Positions 31,770 through 39,581 of a stretch of DNA of 40,340 bases are shown here, one piece after another (positions within the stretch are counted from its first letter, which is position 1; every line of letters starts with the position of its first letter). This DNA is from a virus. The position numbers were made by a program, and so were the translations under genes. The stretch covers positions 1-40,340 of IMG/VR virus record IMGVR_UViG_3300046368_000469. The stretch is one strand, 5' to 3'. Under the pieces are notes generated by a model. The model was not told where the DNA came from. It did no database searches and worked only from the letters and a program-made list of their open reading frames with translations.

Positions 31770-32481
31770 TGACCTTCATGGAGATATGCAGAATACGGAC
31801 GCAGTCAATGCGTTCCTCAAGTTTACCAAAAAGTTTAAGCCTGATGTTAAAATATTTGGTGGTGACCTCTTCGATTTCAGAGCCATCAGACGAGGAGCAA
31901 CAAGTGCGGAGAAAGCTGACTCAATGGCTTTGGACATTCAGTTAGGATTAAAGTTCTTACATGCATATCGTCCGCACATATTTTTACGAGGCAACCATGA
32001 CGAAAGGTTATGGGATCAGGCACAAGGCTCATTTAATGGATTGTCTAGAGATTACGCAGAAGAAGGAGTCAGGAGCATTGAGACGAAATGTAAGATCATC
32101 GGATGCAAGATGTATCCTTATGATGTCAATGACGGCATTTATCGTTTGGGTAAGCTTGCGTTTATACATGGTTACCATGCAGGAATTAATGCTACTAAAA
32201 AACACGCTGAAGTTTTTGCGGAATCAGGCGGTGCAGTTCTTCATGGTCATACTCATGCTATACAATCCGCAAGCGTTGTTAGGTATCCTGAGTGCAGAGG
32301 GTATGCCGTTGGGTGCTTGGCACAAACTAGGATGGATTACAATAGGCATATGACAGGTAGATTTTTACATCAAAATGGTTGGGCATATGGCGTAGTTTGG
32401 TCAGGAGGTTACGAAGTTATGCAGGCAAGGCAGATGGGCGACAAATGGCTATACAGCACAAATTTTAAACTAAATGGCTAA
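31720..32481 (+). CDS. Calcineurin-like metallophosphoesterase (253 aa)
   Basis: Metal-binding motifs in order: SSDLHGD (Asp18, His20), GGDLFD (47-52), GNHDE (91-95), FIHGYHAG (about 148-155) and HGHTHA (175-180). No ATG precedes the first motif; TTG 31720, overlapping the terminase by 50 bp, is the likely start. It hydrolyses phosphoester bonds, possibly DNA or nucleotides. Its position between the two terminase genes suggests a packaging or DNA-end role, but this is inference. Confidence 0.85.
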   Translation: MTTPSHKSRLTKWVFSSDLHGDMQNTDAVNAFLKFTKKFKPDVKIFGGDLFDFRAIRRGATSAEKADSMALDIQLGLKFLHAYRPHIFLRGNHDERLWDQAQGSFNGLSRDYAEEGVRSIETKCKIIGCKMYPYDVNDGIYRLGKLAFIHGYHAGINATKKHAEVFAESGGAVLHGHTHAIQSASVVRYPECRGYAVGCLAQTRMDYNRHMTGRFLHQNGWAYGVVWSGGYEVMQARQMGDKWLYSTNFKLNG

Positions 32482-32734
32482 AAGAGAAACATGGTATGAA
32501 AGATTGCCTCATTCAATAGAGGCAAGGAACAGAAGAAAAGAACCACGCCCACCTACAGGCAGAGGTTGGAAAAGGTTTGTAGATTTGCTAGGGGAATCAC
32601 CTTGGGGCGAAGTAACTACACGCAGGCGAATACAAGAAGAGCTTAAAGCAGGCAGAATGATGTGCTTTGAGGGCACAGAGAGAAGTCCAACAGGAAGACT
32701 GCAAAGAATGGTATGGTACAAGAAGGTGAAGTAG
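32474..32734 (+). CDS. Small basic hypothetical protein (86 aa)
   Basis: The start overlaps the phosphoesterase stop by 8 bp. It is rich in Arg and Trp (WYERLPHSIEARNRRKEPRPPTGRGWKRFVD) and may contact DNA. No family was recognised. It lies between terminase genes, so a packaging-linked role is possible. Confidence 0.5.
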   Translation: MAKRETWYERLPHSIEARNRRKEPRPPTGRGWKRFVDLLGESPWGEVTTRRRIQEELKAGRMMCFEGTERSPTGRLQRMVWYKKVK

Positions 32735-32949
32735 GACAGGTCATATTAGCCGTTGATAGAGGTTGGCGAGACTTTTGGCAAAAGCGAGGTGTGGATCCTG
32801 ATACCCTTTACATATCAACCTGTACTATCAATTTGTTTACACTACCGAATATATATGAATATCCATCTACAAAATGCGTTCAATCAGAGCCTAGTGCCCC
32901 CCGACAGAAAGAAGCCGTGGCAATGGTGCGAGGAAAATGTAAAAGTTGA
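32713..32949 (+). CDS. Possible small protein overlapping the large terminase start (78 aa)
   Basis: This frame covers the 120-bp gap between 32734 and the terminase ATG at 32855, then overlaps it. Its first half (VDRGWRDFWQKRGVDPDTLYIS) looks protein-like, the second half does not. It may be real, a remnant, or noncoding. Confidence is low. Confidence 0.25.
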   Translation: MVQEGEVGQVILAVDRGWRDFWQKRGVDPDTLYISTCTINLFTLPNIYEYPSTKCVQSEPSAPRQKEAVAMVRGKCKS

Positions 32950-34627
32950 TCCGACTTCGCCTTTTCAAGGTCTATGGAAAAGCGATGTGTCTCCGTGGGT
33001 TCGTCCTATAATGGAAACATTTGCCGAGCCTGATGTAAGACAGCTTACAATCATGTGTTCTGCACAATCCGCTAAAACACAAACTTTGATATGTCTTTTA
33101 ACTTGGGCTTTAAGTCAAGAGCCTGCACCCGCAATGTGGGTAACATCAAATGGAGGAGAGGCGGATTACTTCATGAAGACCCGCATGACTCCAACTATTC
33201 AGAATTGTGCTCCACTTGCTCGACAACTACTTCCAACGCAGTATGCCATAACTACCGGTCAGGCAAACTTTGTAAATGCTTCTCTTATGGTTACAGGAGC
33301 CGTTAGCCCGTCAAAGCTTCAGTCCAAGCCTGTGCGTTGGCTATTCTTGGACGAGGTTCGTAACTATCCCGAAGGAGCACTTGAAATGGTGCAAAAACGG
33401 ACTAGGGCTTATTGGAATAGTAAGCAGATTATTGTAAGCACTCCTGATATGGAAAACGATGGTATTCACAGATCATTTCTTGAGGGCAACCAATTAACAT
33501 ACCATTACAAATGCCCAAATTGTGGGGACATGATCCCATTGATGTGGGGAGATATGAAGTGGGCAGATGATTGCAAAAAAGATGGAGTATATGATTTTGA
33601 TAAGCTTGCGGAAACTATACACCTCAAATGCTCAAGTTGTGGGCACAAGATTTATGACGAGCCAAGCAATCGGGACATAATTGCCAATGAGGGTGAGTTT
33701 ATCGCTTTAAACCCTATAGCACCTTCGAGCAAGGTAAGTTACTATTGGAATGCTATTCTGCCACCATGGGTTAAGTGGCGAGATTTGGTAGAAGAGTTTT
33801 TGAGTGCTACAACGGCTATAAAGAACGGCAACTCACAACCTTTGAAGGATTTCATAAATGAATCAGCAGGAGAGCCGTGGAAAGAAACTATGACAAGTAT
33901 AGATGATGATACAATAGACCATAGGCGTGACCAATATACGCTAGAGGAGAAATGGGACGAAGAGTTTACTCGTTTTATGGCGGTAGATGTACAGGGCGGA
34001 GGAGGTTTACATTACTGGTATTGCATTCGTGCGTTCGCAAAGGAGGGAGCTCACTCAAGATTAATTGCATTTGGTAAAGCGTTTAGTGAAACCGAATTAC
34101 TAGAAATAGCCATTGAGCACAATGTTCCAAATGTCCGCTGTATAATTGATTGCGGATGGAATACTGCTAGTGTTATACGCTTCTGCCAAAGGCATAATTG
34201 GAAGCCTTTTCGTGGAGATGGTGCAAAGCAATATACGGTCAGGGATAAGAAGACGGGCAAATCAATAAAGCAAGTATGGACGGAAACTTGGGCAGACGCA
34301 GAGATGGGAACCAAGCGTCAAGGATTGGGCAAGCGAGTTAAAAGGTATGTGTGGTCAAATGATGCTACAAAAAACATTTTAGCCGAACTAATGGGCGGAA
34401 CAATTGGCACATGGACAATAGCAAAAAATACACCACAAGAGTACATACAGCAGTTGACAGCGGAAATACGAGAGGAGAAAAAGGAGGCAAATGGTAGAAT
34501 TTCTTATGTTTGGCGACAGATCCGCAGGGACAACCACCTAAGAGATTGTGAGTTAATGATAATTGTAGCGTCCTTGGCAACTCGTCAGCTAGGGTATGAC
34601 TCAACACCTCTTGACATTGCATCTTAG
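32855..34627 (+). CDS. Terminase large subunit, GpA type (590 aa)
   Basis: I chose ATG 32855 because the conserved N terminus (PPDRKKPWQWCEENVKVDP..SPFQGLWKSDVSPW) starts just after it; the frame opens at a TTG (32753). A Walker A-like CSAQSAKTQ lies at about 68-76 and the Walker B WLFLDEV at about 161-167. A CPNCG / CSSCG zinc module occurs near 240-285. The C-terminal nuclease part includes AVDVQGGG and IIDCGWN. GpA-type terminases package lambda-like genomes, usually by cos cutting. Confidence 0.92.
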   Translation: MNIHLQNAFNQSLVPPDRKKPWQWCEENVKVDPTSPFQGLWKSDVSPWVRPIMETFAEPDVRQLTIMCSAQSAKTQTLICLLTWALSQEPAPAMWVTSNGGEADYFMKTRMTPTIQNCAPLARQLLPTQYAITTGQANFVNASLMVTGAVSPSKLQSKPVRWLFLDEVRNYPEGALEMVQKRTRAYWNSKQIIVSTPDMENDGIHRSFLEGNQLTYHYKCPNCGDMIPLMWGDMKWADDCKKDGVYDFDKLAETIHLKCSSCGHKIYDEPSNRDIIANEGEFIALNPIAPSSKVSYYWNAILPPWVKWRDLVEEFLSATTAIKNGNSQPLKDFINESAGEPWKETMTSIDDDTIDHRRDQYTLEEKWDEEFTRFMAVDVQGGGGLHYWYCIRAFAKEGAHSRLIAFGKAFSETELLEIAIEHNVPNVRCIIDCGWNTASVIRFCQRHNWKPFRGDGAKQYTVRDKKTGKSIKQVWTETWADAEMGTKRQGLGKRVKRYVWSNDATKNILAELMGGTIGTWTIAKNTPQEYIQQLTAEIREEKKEANGRISYVWRQIRRDNHLRDCELMIIVASLATRQLGYDSTPLDIAS

Positions 34628-34630
34628 GTA

Positions 34631-35041
34631 ATGGAAGTAAGCATCGGCACACCATCAGTAAGCATCGGCACACCATCAGTAAGCATTAGTAATGGCGTTT
34701 CGATAGGATCCTCAATTTATACCTCAATTGGTAACGGAGGCGGTGCCTTGCAGGACTTGTCAAACCTAAGAGCCGAGACAGGGCTTTTTGGATCCTTGAC
34801 AGAAGCGGAGTTGCTAGAGATGCGAGCGGATGTAATTAAGCAGATAAAAGCCGTAATGTCAGGTGAGCTCATAATTAGCGTAGCTATCGCAGGCAAGCAA
34901 GTTACCAAGAAACTACCAGAACTTTCTGAGCTAAAAGATTTATTGGTAGAGACCAACAATCAACTAAAGCAGATTGACCCGCAAAAATACGGAAAAAAAC
35001 GCAGGCGTTTTGGCTTTGACCACAGATACAGAAGGGTATGA
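34631..35041 (+). CDS. gpW-like head-tail joining protein with Ser-rich N-terminal repeats (136 aa)
   Basis: The C-terminal half (LLEMRADVIKQIKAVMSGELIISVAIAGKQVTKKLPELSELKDLL) has the short helix-hairpin-helix pattern of gpW-type proteins, and it lies between terminase and portal, where gpW is in lambda. The N terminus is a tandem repeat (SIGTPSV), encoded by a 21-bp DNA repeat, which is unusual for gpW. It overlaps the portal start by ATGA. Confidence 0.65.
   Translation: MEVSIGTPSVSIGTPSVSISNGVSIGSSIYTSIGNGGGALQDLSNLRAETGLFGSLTEAELLEMRADVIKQIKAVMSGELIISVAIAGKQVTKKLPELSELKDLLVETNNQLKQIDPQKYGKKRRRFGFDHRYRRV
34637..34678 (+). repeat. 21-bp perfect tandem duplication in gpW-like gene
   Basis: Two identical 21-bp units (34637-34657 and 34658-34678) plus an 8-base start of a third encode VSIGTPS repeats. 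The length keeps frame. It is likely prone to expansion or contraction. Confidence 0.9.
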
Positions 35042-36516
35042 TCAAGAGATTATTTAAAAGGCGTAAAGCCAAACAAGGGTTGTCTAATAGAAACGAGCAA
35101 CGGGCAAGATCATCTACTTACATTGATGGACTCGGTAGAGGTGATGCAAATCGAGTTACAATCCCGACATTTTTTAGACAGCGAGATCCGATCCCAAAAT
35201 GGGAGCGTGTAGAGTTAATTGATATGGGTCGATATCTGTATTCAAATGACGGCATTGTTAAGGGGGCGATAGACGATTTGGCAAGGTATAGCTTTCCTTT
35301 GGTTCCACAAGCAAAGACAGCAAGCTCTGAGTGGAATATTAAGGCAGAGGCTTATTTTAATCAGTGGGCACAAAGTGCTGACATTAAAGGTCGCCTGCAT
35401 TTTTACGATTTGCAAAGATTAGCAAGTATTTGCCTAGATCGAGACGGAGACATTGGGGTAATGCATGTCAATACAGACGAAGGCTTGAAACTACAATTGA
35501 TTGAGGCTGACATCATTAGAGATGCACCAAATAATACAGGTGATTGGGATCAGGGAATCAAGTACGACAAGTATGGTAGACCTAGCTATTATTCAATATT
35601 GGATGATCCCGAAGATGAGCAGAGCTACAGATCGGTGCCCGCTAGTCAAATGTGTCTACTCTTTGATCCCGAACGAGCAGATCAACAGCGGGGTATTAGT
35701 TCAATAAGTCACGCGGTTGCACACATTAGAGATAAAAAAGAAATACTAGCTTACGAGAAGCTAGGTGTTAAGAATCTATCAAGCTTTAGTGCCGTTTTAC
35801 ATTCAGAATTTGACGAGCCTGATGAAGACGCCTTCGGACTGAATGAAATTGATGGTATTGACGCCCAGGGTAGCCCAACGGAAATTACAGTCTCACAAAT
35901 GCAGAGTGGCGAGGTTCCGATACTCAGGAAGGGCGAAACCCTGACAGCTTTTCAAGGGAATCGACCTAGTTCTACCTTTCAAGGGTTCTTGGAGTTTTTA
36001 GTAAGAGAATTTGCCGTAGGCATAGGGTTACCTTACGAGTTCGTTTGGAATACCCAAAGCTTAACGGGACCAAGCCAAAGATTTGTAATGGGCAAGGCAC
36101 AGCGTAAGTTTGAGGAGCGACAAAGGCTTTTTTACAAGCTAGTAAACCGAACTTGGGCAATGGTTATTGCTGAAGGCGTAGCTAGTGGTGAATTGCAGGC
36201 AATAGATGGGTGGGAAAAATGTAAAATACAATGCCCTGCAAAATTGACTATTGATGTAGGCAGGGAATCGCAACAAGAGCGCGAGGATGTATCAGCAGGC
36301 TTAATGTCAAGGGCACATCATTTTGGTCAAAGGGGTATGGATTGGCAGAACGAAATCAATCAGCAGGCTAAAGAATTTGGTTACATTATGGAAAAAAGTA
36401 AGGAATTAGCAGAGGCGTATGATTTACCGATTGATGTCGCACTCAATCGTCTAGGCGGACAAATAACAGGCAAGCAAGAGCCATTAATTGACACTACAGA
36501 AGAAAATGAAATTTAA
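35038..36516 (+). CDS. Portal protein, lambda gpB type (492 aa)
   Basis: Size and order fit: gpW-like gene, portal, S49 protease. Segments such as YSNDGIVKGAIDDLARYSFPLVPQ, SICLDRDGDIGVMH, QLIEADIIRD, RGISSISHAVAHIRDKKEIL and VGIGLPYEFVW are typical of lambda-family portals. It forms the dodecameric vertex through which DNA enters. The stop overlaps the protease start. Confidence 0.9.
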   Translation: MIKRLFKRRKAKQGLSNRNEQRARSSTYIDGLGRGDANRVTIPTFFRQRDPIPKWERVELIDMGRYLYSNDGIVKGAIDDLARYSFPLVPQAKTASSEWNIKAEAYFNQWAQSADIKGRLHFYDLQRLASICLDRDGDIGVMHVNTDEGLKLQLIEADIIRDAPNNTGDWDQGIKYDKYGRPSYYSILDDPEDEQSYRSVPASQMCLLFDPERADQQRGISSISHAVAHIRDKKEILAYEKLGVKNLSSFSAVLHSEFDEPDEDAFGLNEIDGIDAQGSPTEITVSQMQSGEVPILRKGETLTAFQGNRPSSTFQGFLEFLVREFAVGIGLPYEFVWNTQSLTGPSQRFVMGKAQRKFEERQRLFYKLVNRTWAMVIAEGVASGELQAIDGWEKCKIQCPAKLTIDVGRESQQEREDVSAGLMSRAHHFGQRGMDWQNEINQQAKEFGYIMEKSKELAEAYDLPIDVALNRLGGQITGKQEPLIDTTEENEI

Positions 36517-37333
36517 AGCATTACAAAGACTTTCCGAGCCGTGGCTTACTAGCAGAGATACTTACAATTTTGTAAGAAAAACAATATACGAGGCAAGTGA
36601 GCCAATAGATGCAATTGAGGACGAGACAAACCTACAGATTGGAAACGGCTTGGCTTTTCTTTCGCTCAAAGGGCTGATGATCAAGAACCCTACAGCTATG
36701 GAGCGTGCATACCTTGGGGCAACTTGTACGCAAGCTTTTACTACCCAAGTTGAGGAACTAGCGTACACGGAAGGTGTACAGGGGGTCTTGATAGACATGG
36801 ACAGCGGAGGCGGTAGTGTTCAAGGCGTAATAGAGGCATCTGATGCAGTAAGAAAATTGGCAGAGAAAAAACCTGTTGTAGCTTTTACGGATGGCATGAT
36901 TGCATCCGCGTGCTATTGGGTAGCAAGTCAGGCAACTGATATTATAGCCTCACCTAGTGCAAGAGTTGGATCCATAGGAGTGTATTTGCCTGTTGCTGAC
37001 CACTCAGAGCAATACGCAAAAGAAGGTATTAAAGTTGATGTTATAAAAAACAAAGACGGTAAGCACAAAGGCGTAGGCGTAGAGGGCACCGCCCTGACTA
37101 GTGAACAAAAGGCACAAATGCAGGAGGAAGTAGAGGAAATTTACAAGGAATTTAAGGGTGCGGTTTTGAACAAGCGGAGCGTAAAGGAGCAAGCAATGCA
37201 GGGTCAGGCGTTTATGGCTAAGAGTGCGGTAGATATGGGCTTAGTAGATGCAGTTGGTGATTTTGAAAGTGCATTTTTGCTGTTAGATATTGCTGTAAAA
37301 AAAGCACAAGGGTTGACAGGGAATCTTAAGTAA
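36506..37333 (+). CDS. Prohead protease, S49 (SppA/ClpP-like) family (275 aa)
   Basis: ATG 36506, inside the portal 3' end, is preferred to the upstream TTG 36488. LIDMDSGGGSVQGVIEASDAV is the oxyanion segment, DGMIASACYW contains the nucleophile Ser (about 134), and DVIKNKDGKHKGVG supplies the Lys of the Ser/Lys dyad. It processes head proteins in lambda-like assembly (gpC analogue). The scaffold-like gene follows at once. Confidence 0.9.
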   Translation: MKFKALQRLSEPWLTSRDTYNFVRKTIYEASEPIDAIEDETNLQIGNGLAFLSLKGLMIKNPTAMERAYLGATCTQAFTTQVEELAYTEGVQGVLIDMDSGGGSVQGVIEASDAVRKLAEKKPVVAFTDGMIASACYWVASQATDIIASPSARVGSIGVYLPVADHSEQYAKEGIKVDVIKNKDGKHKGVGVEGTALTSEQKAQMQEEVEEIYKEFKGAVLNKRSVKEQAMQGQAFMAKSAVDMGLVDAVGDFESAFLLLDIAVKKAQGLTGNLK

Positions 37334-37334
37334 C

Positions 37335-37808
37335 ATGAGTCAAGTAAAAGAACTAGCAGACGAAAACGAAGCTCTCAAAAAACAAGTAGCAGAGCTTACG
37401 GAAAACTTAAAGGGTTACGAAAAAGATTACGATGAAATCGTAAACGAAAACGACAACCTTAGAGCACAGCTACATTCCTATCAGGCAGAGGAAGAAAAAG
37501 AAGAGGAGTCCTACGAAGACGAAGAGGCTGAAGAAGAAGAAAAAGTCAGCATGGACGAGGAAGAGAAAGAGTCAATGGATGACGAGGAGCAATCCGAGGA
37601 GGAAGACGAAGAAAAGGCAGACGAAAATGAGGAGAAAGCGTTGGCAATTGCTAAAGCTTTGAGAGATCTCGGTGCCGATCCCGTCGTTACTAAGCCTAAA
37701 GCTAGAGCACTTTCACAAGAGGAAGTCCTTGAAAAATTTGCCACAATTAGCGATCCAGCCGAAAGGGCAAAATTCTACGCACAACACAGAAACAAAATTT
37801 TTAACTAA
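37335..37808 (+). CDS. Scaffold-like acidic coiled-coil protein (157 aa)
   Basis: An N-terminal coiled coil (KELADENEALKKQVAELTENL) leads into an extremely Glu/Asp-rich middle (about residues 58-100) and a basic-to-mixed C terminus that includes LSQEEVLEKFATISDPAERAKFYAQHRNKIF, a likely capsid-binding helix pair. This order and position between protease and capsid gene match a scaffolding protein. Confidence 0.7.
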   Translation: MSQVKELADENEALKKQVAELTENLKGYEKDYDEIVNENDNLRAQLHSYQAEEEKEEESYEDEEAEEEEKVSMDEEEKESMDDEEQSEEEDEEKADENEEKALAIAKALRDLGADPVVTKPKARALSQEEVLEKFATISDPAERAKFYAQHRNKIFN

Positions 37809-37816
37809 AAAATACA

Positions 37817-38719
37817 ATGGCAAATTCATTCGATACCGTAGCAGTTGATGTAATCGCTCAAGAGGCGTTAACTCGACTTATTCAAAAACTAGATTTTGTT
37901 AAAGGAATCCATAAAGACTTTTCGTCAAGTGCCCTTGCGTTAAACAGCGATGTAATCACTCACATTGTTAATGAAATGACCGCAAGTGATGTAGACCTTG
38001 CTCAAGGATACCTTGCGAGTGCAGACGATCTCGTTCAGAACGATGTCAAGATTTCATTAAACAAACACAAGGCTGTTACTTTTTCACTAACTGACGCAGA
38101 GCGTGATTCGTCCAATATTGATTTATTCAATCGTTTTGCAGAAGTCGCGTCTTATGGATTAGCTAAAGGCATCGTAGACCAACTTTTAGGTGCTGATACT
38201 TTAGGATCAAATGGAGCAGGAATTTCTAAATCACAAGGTGGTGGTTTAGGTATGGACGAGCTTATTGATCTCGGTGCTAAGTTTGACGCAGACGGAATAC
38301 CTGAGTCCTCAAGATGGCTTGTTGCTCATCCAAGCGTACTAGCTAATCTTGAAAAAGAGGTTACCGCTGTTACCAATGCGACTTTTAGCGTTAATAATTC
38401 AATTGTTGAGGGCGGTGTTAATCGTATCCGCGGTTTTAATTGCTATAGCTACAATGGTGGTATCCTTACAACAGGCGGTGGATCAGTAGGAGCCGTTGCA
38501 GGATTTAGCGACTCGCTTGCTATTGTTACCGCTCCGCCATCAAGCCCACCTGATTCAGCAGGGGCAAGCTTGAACTACATTACCGACCCAAGCACAGGGC
38601 TTACTATACAACGCAGACAATGGTATGATGCGAATAAGGGTATCTTTGCCTTCTCGCTTACTTTGTACTTAGGAACAAAGCTTACTGCGGGTAATCGCAT
38701 GTACAAAATCACAAACTAA
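37817..38719 (+). CDS. Major capsid protein (300 aa)
   Basis: Placed after protease and scaffold, with MANSFDTVAVDVIAQEALTRLIQKLDFVKGIHKDFSSS at the N terminus, a type seen in P22/HK97-fold coat proteins. DSSNIDLFNRFAEVASYGLAKGIVDQLLG fits the spine helix, and SSRWLVAHPSVLANLEKE, RIRGFNCYSYNG and YDANKGIFAFSLTLYLG are characteristic of HK97-fold coats. It has good ribosome spacing and is presumably highly expressed. Confidence 0.85.
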   Translation: MANSFDTVAVDVIAQEALTRLIQKLDFVKGIHKDFSSSALALNSDVITHIVNEMTASDVDLAQGYLASADDLVQNDVKISLNKHKAVTFSLTDAERDSSNIDLFNRFAEVASYGLAKGIVDQLLGADTLGSNGAGISKSQGGGLGMDELIDLGAKFDADGIPESSRWLVAHPSVLANLEKEVTAVTNATFSVNNSIVEGGVNRIRGFNCYSYNGGILTTGGGSVGAVAGFSDSLAIVTAPPSSPPDSAGASLNYITDPSTGLTIQRRQWYDANKGIFAFSLTLYLGTKLTAGNRMYKITN

Positions 38720-38720
38720 G

Positions 38721-38855
38721 ATGCGTGTTAAGGACATAATTTTTCACTTGAAAAAATTCCCGCGGAAGGGGGAAAAAGTGCTAGAAGCTTTGAAGGTTAC
38801 GCCAAAACCAACGTCAGCACCAAAAGCAAAAGCACCCGCCACAACAGGGGAATAA
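38721..38855 (+). CDS. Small basic protein after the capsid gene (44 aa)
   Basis: The 45-codon frame starts one base after the capsid stop. It has an N-terminal helix (VKDIIFHLKKFPRKGEKVLEAL) and a Pro/Ala/Lys tail (KPTSAPKAKAPATTG). It may be a head-stabilising or DNA-binding accessory. No other support than position, frame and composition. Confidence 0.45.
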   Translation: MRVKDIIFHLKKFPRKGEKVLEALKVTPKPTSAPKAKAPATTGE

Positions 38856-38880
38856 TTTTTAAAACATATACATAATACTG

Positions 38881-38912
38881 AACCCTGCCGTCATGTATGG
38901 CGGGGTTTTTTA
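38881..38912 (+). terminator. Rho-independent terminator after capsid genes
   Basis: The stem AACCCTGCC (38881-38889) / GGCGGGGTT (38899-38907), with one wobble and a 9-base loop, is followed by a T-rich tail. It limits read-through from the capsid gene into the tail/fiber region. Confidence 0.85.
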
Positions 38913-38923
38913 TTTAAGGGACA

Positions 38924-39310
38924 ATGCTAGTAGAAACAATACAGTCAGGGTTTGCAGAGATGCTGAAATTCGCAGGAAACACCGCAAGGTTTGGCGAGTC
39001 TGATTACGATTGCATACAGGCAGAAACTCAAGAAATAGCAGAGCTTGTAATTGGTGGAGTTGATGAAGACTTAGACGGTGCATTGGTCTTTACTAAATCA
39101 AGCTTCAATACAGGCTTGCCCGTAATTAATCAAAAATTTGTATATGGCGGTAACATTCTGCGTGTAGCGACTATTTCTACAGACCTAACAGACCCTACTT
39201 TTACCCTAGGCTTTACAAAGGTTGACGAAGCCGTTTCTGCACCCGCATTAGCCGACCCATCTATTCCATGCTACCACATTGATGGTGGCGAGGTAGTACA
39301 TCCCTGCTAA
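38924..39310 (+). CDS. Head-tail connector-like protein (128 aa)
   Basis: The product begins MLVETIQSGFAEMLKFAGNTARFGESDYDC and is mostly beta with acidic patches. It follows the capsid terminator and precedes fiber genes, the usual place of head-tail completion proteins. AAGGG just upstream of ATG 38924 gives a ribosome site. No specific family was recognised. Confidence 0.5.
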   Translation: MLVETIQSGFAEMLKFAGNTARFGESDYDCIQAETQEIAELVIGGVDEDLDGALVFTKSSFNTGLPVINQKFVYGGNILRVATISTDLTDPTFTLGFTKVDEAVSAPALADPSIPCYHIDGGEVVHPC

Positions 39311-39317
39311 TAATGAA

Positions 39318-39557
39318 ATGGCACAGGCAAACCGCATACAAATTCGCAAAGGAACCCAAAGTGAGTGGGAACTCCACGATCCCGTCGGCTTCATTGGGGA
39401 GCTTATGCTCGATGTTACAAACAAGCGTATTAAAGCAGGCGATGGCTTTAGCGAATGGACAAAACTACCCTACATCGACGAAGCAGGGCTTGACGATCTT
39501 CGTTCTGAGTACGGGGACGAAACAGACTTTATTTTACAATTGGAACTGCACAAATAA
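39318..39557 (+). CDS. Fiber module protein, Mtd/hyaluronidase-type repeat (79 aa)
   Basis: IQIRKGTQSEWELHDPVGFIGELMLDVTNKRIKAGDGFSEWTKLPYIDE is a clear example of the short tail module found at the N terminus of many phage fibers and of the major tropism determinant (RGTxxxW...GEL..D.......GDG...W..LPY). Here it is a stand-alone 79-aa protein directly before the large fiber. It may be an adaptor that anchors the fiber. Confidence 0.7.
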   Translation: MAQANRIQIRKGTQSEWELHDPVGFIGELMLDVTNKRIKAGDGFSEWTKLPYIDEAGLDDLRSEYGDETDFILQLELHK

Positions 39558-39581
39558 CGGAGAATACGGAAAAAACTAAAA

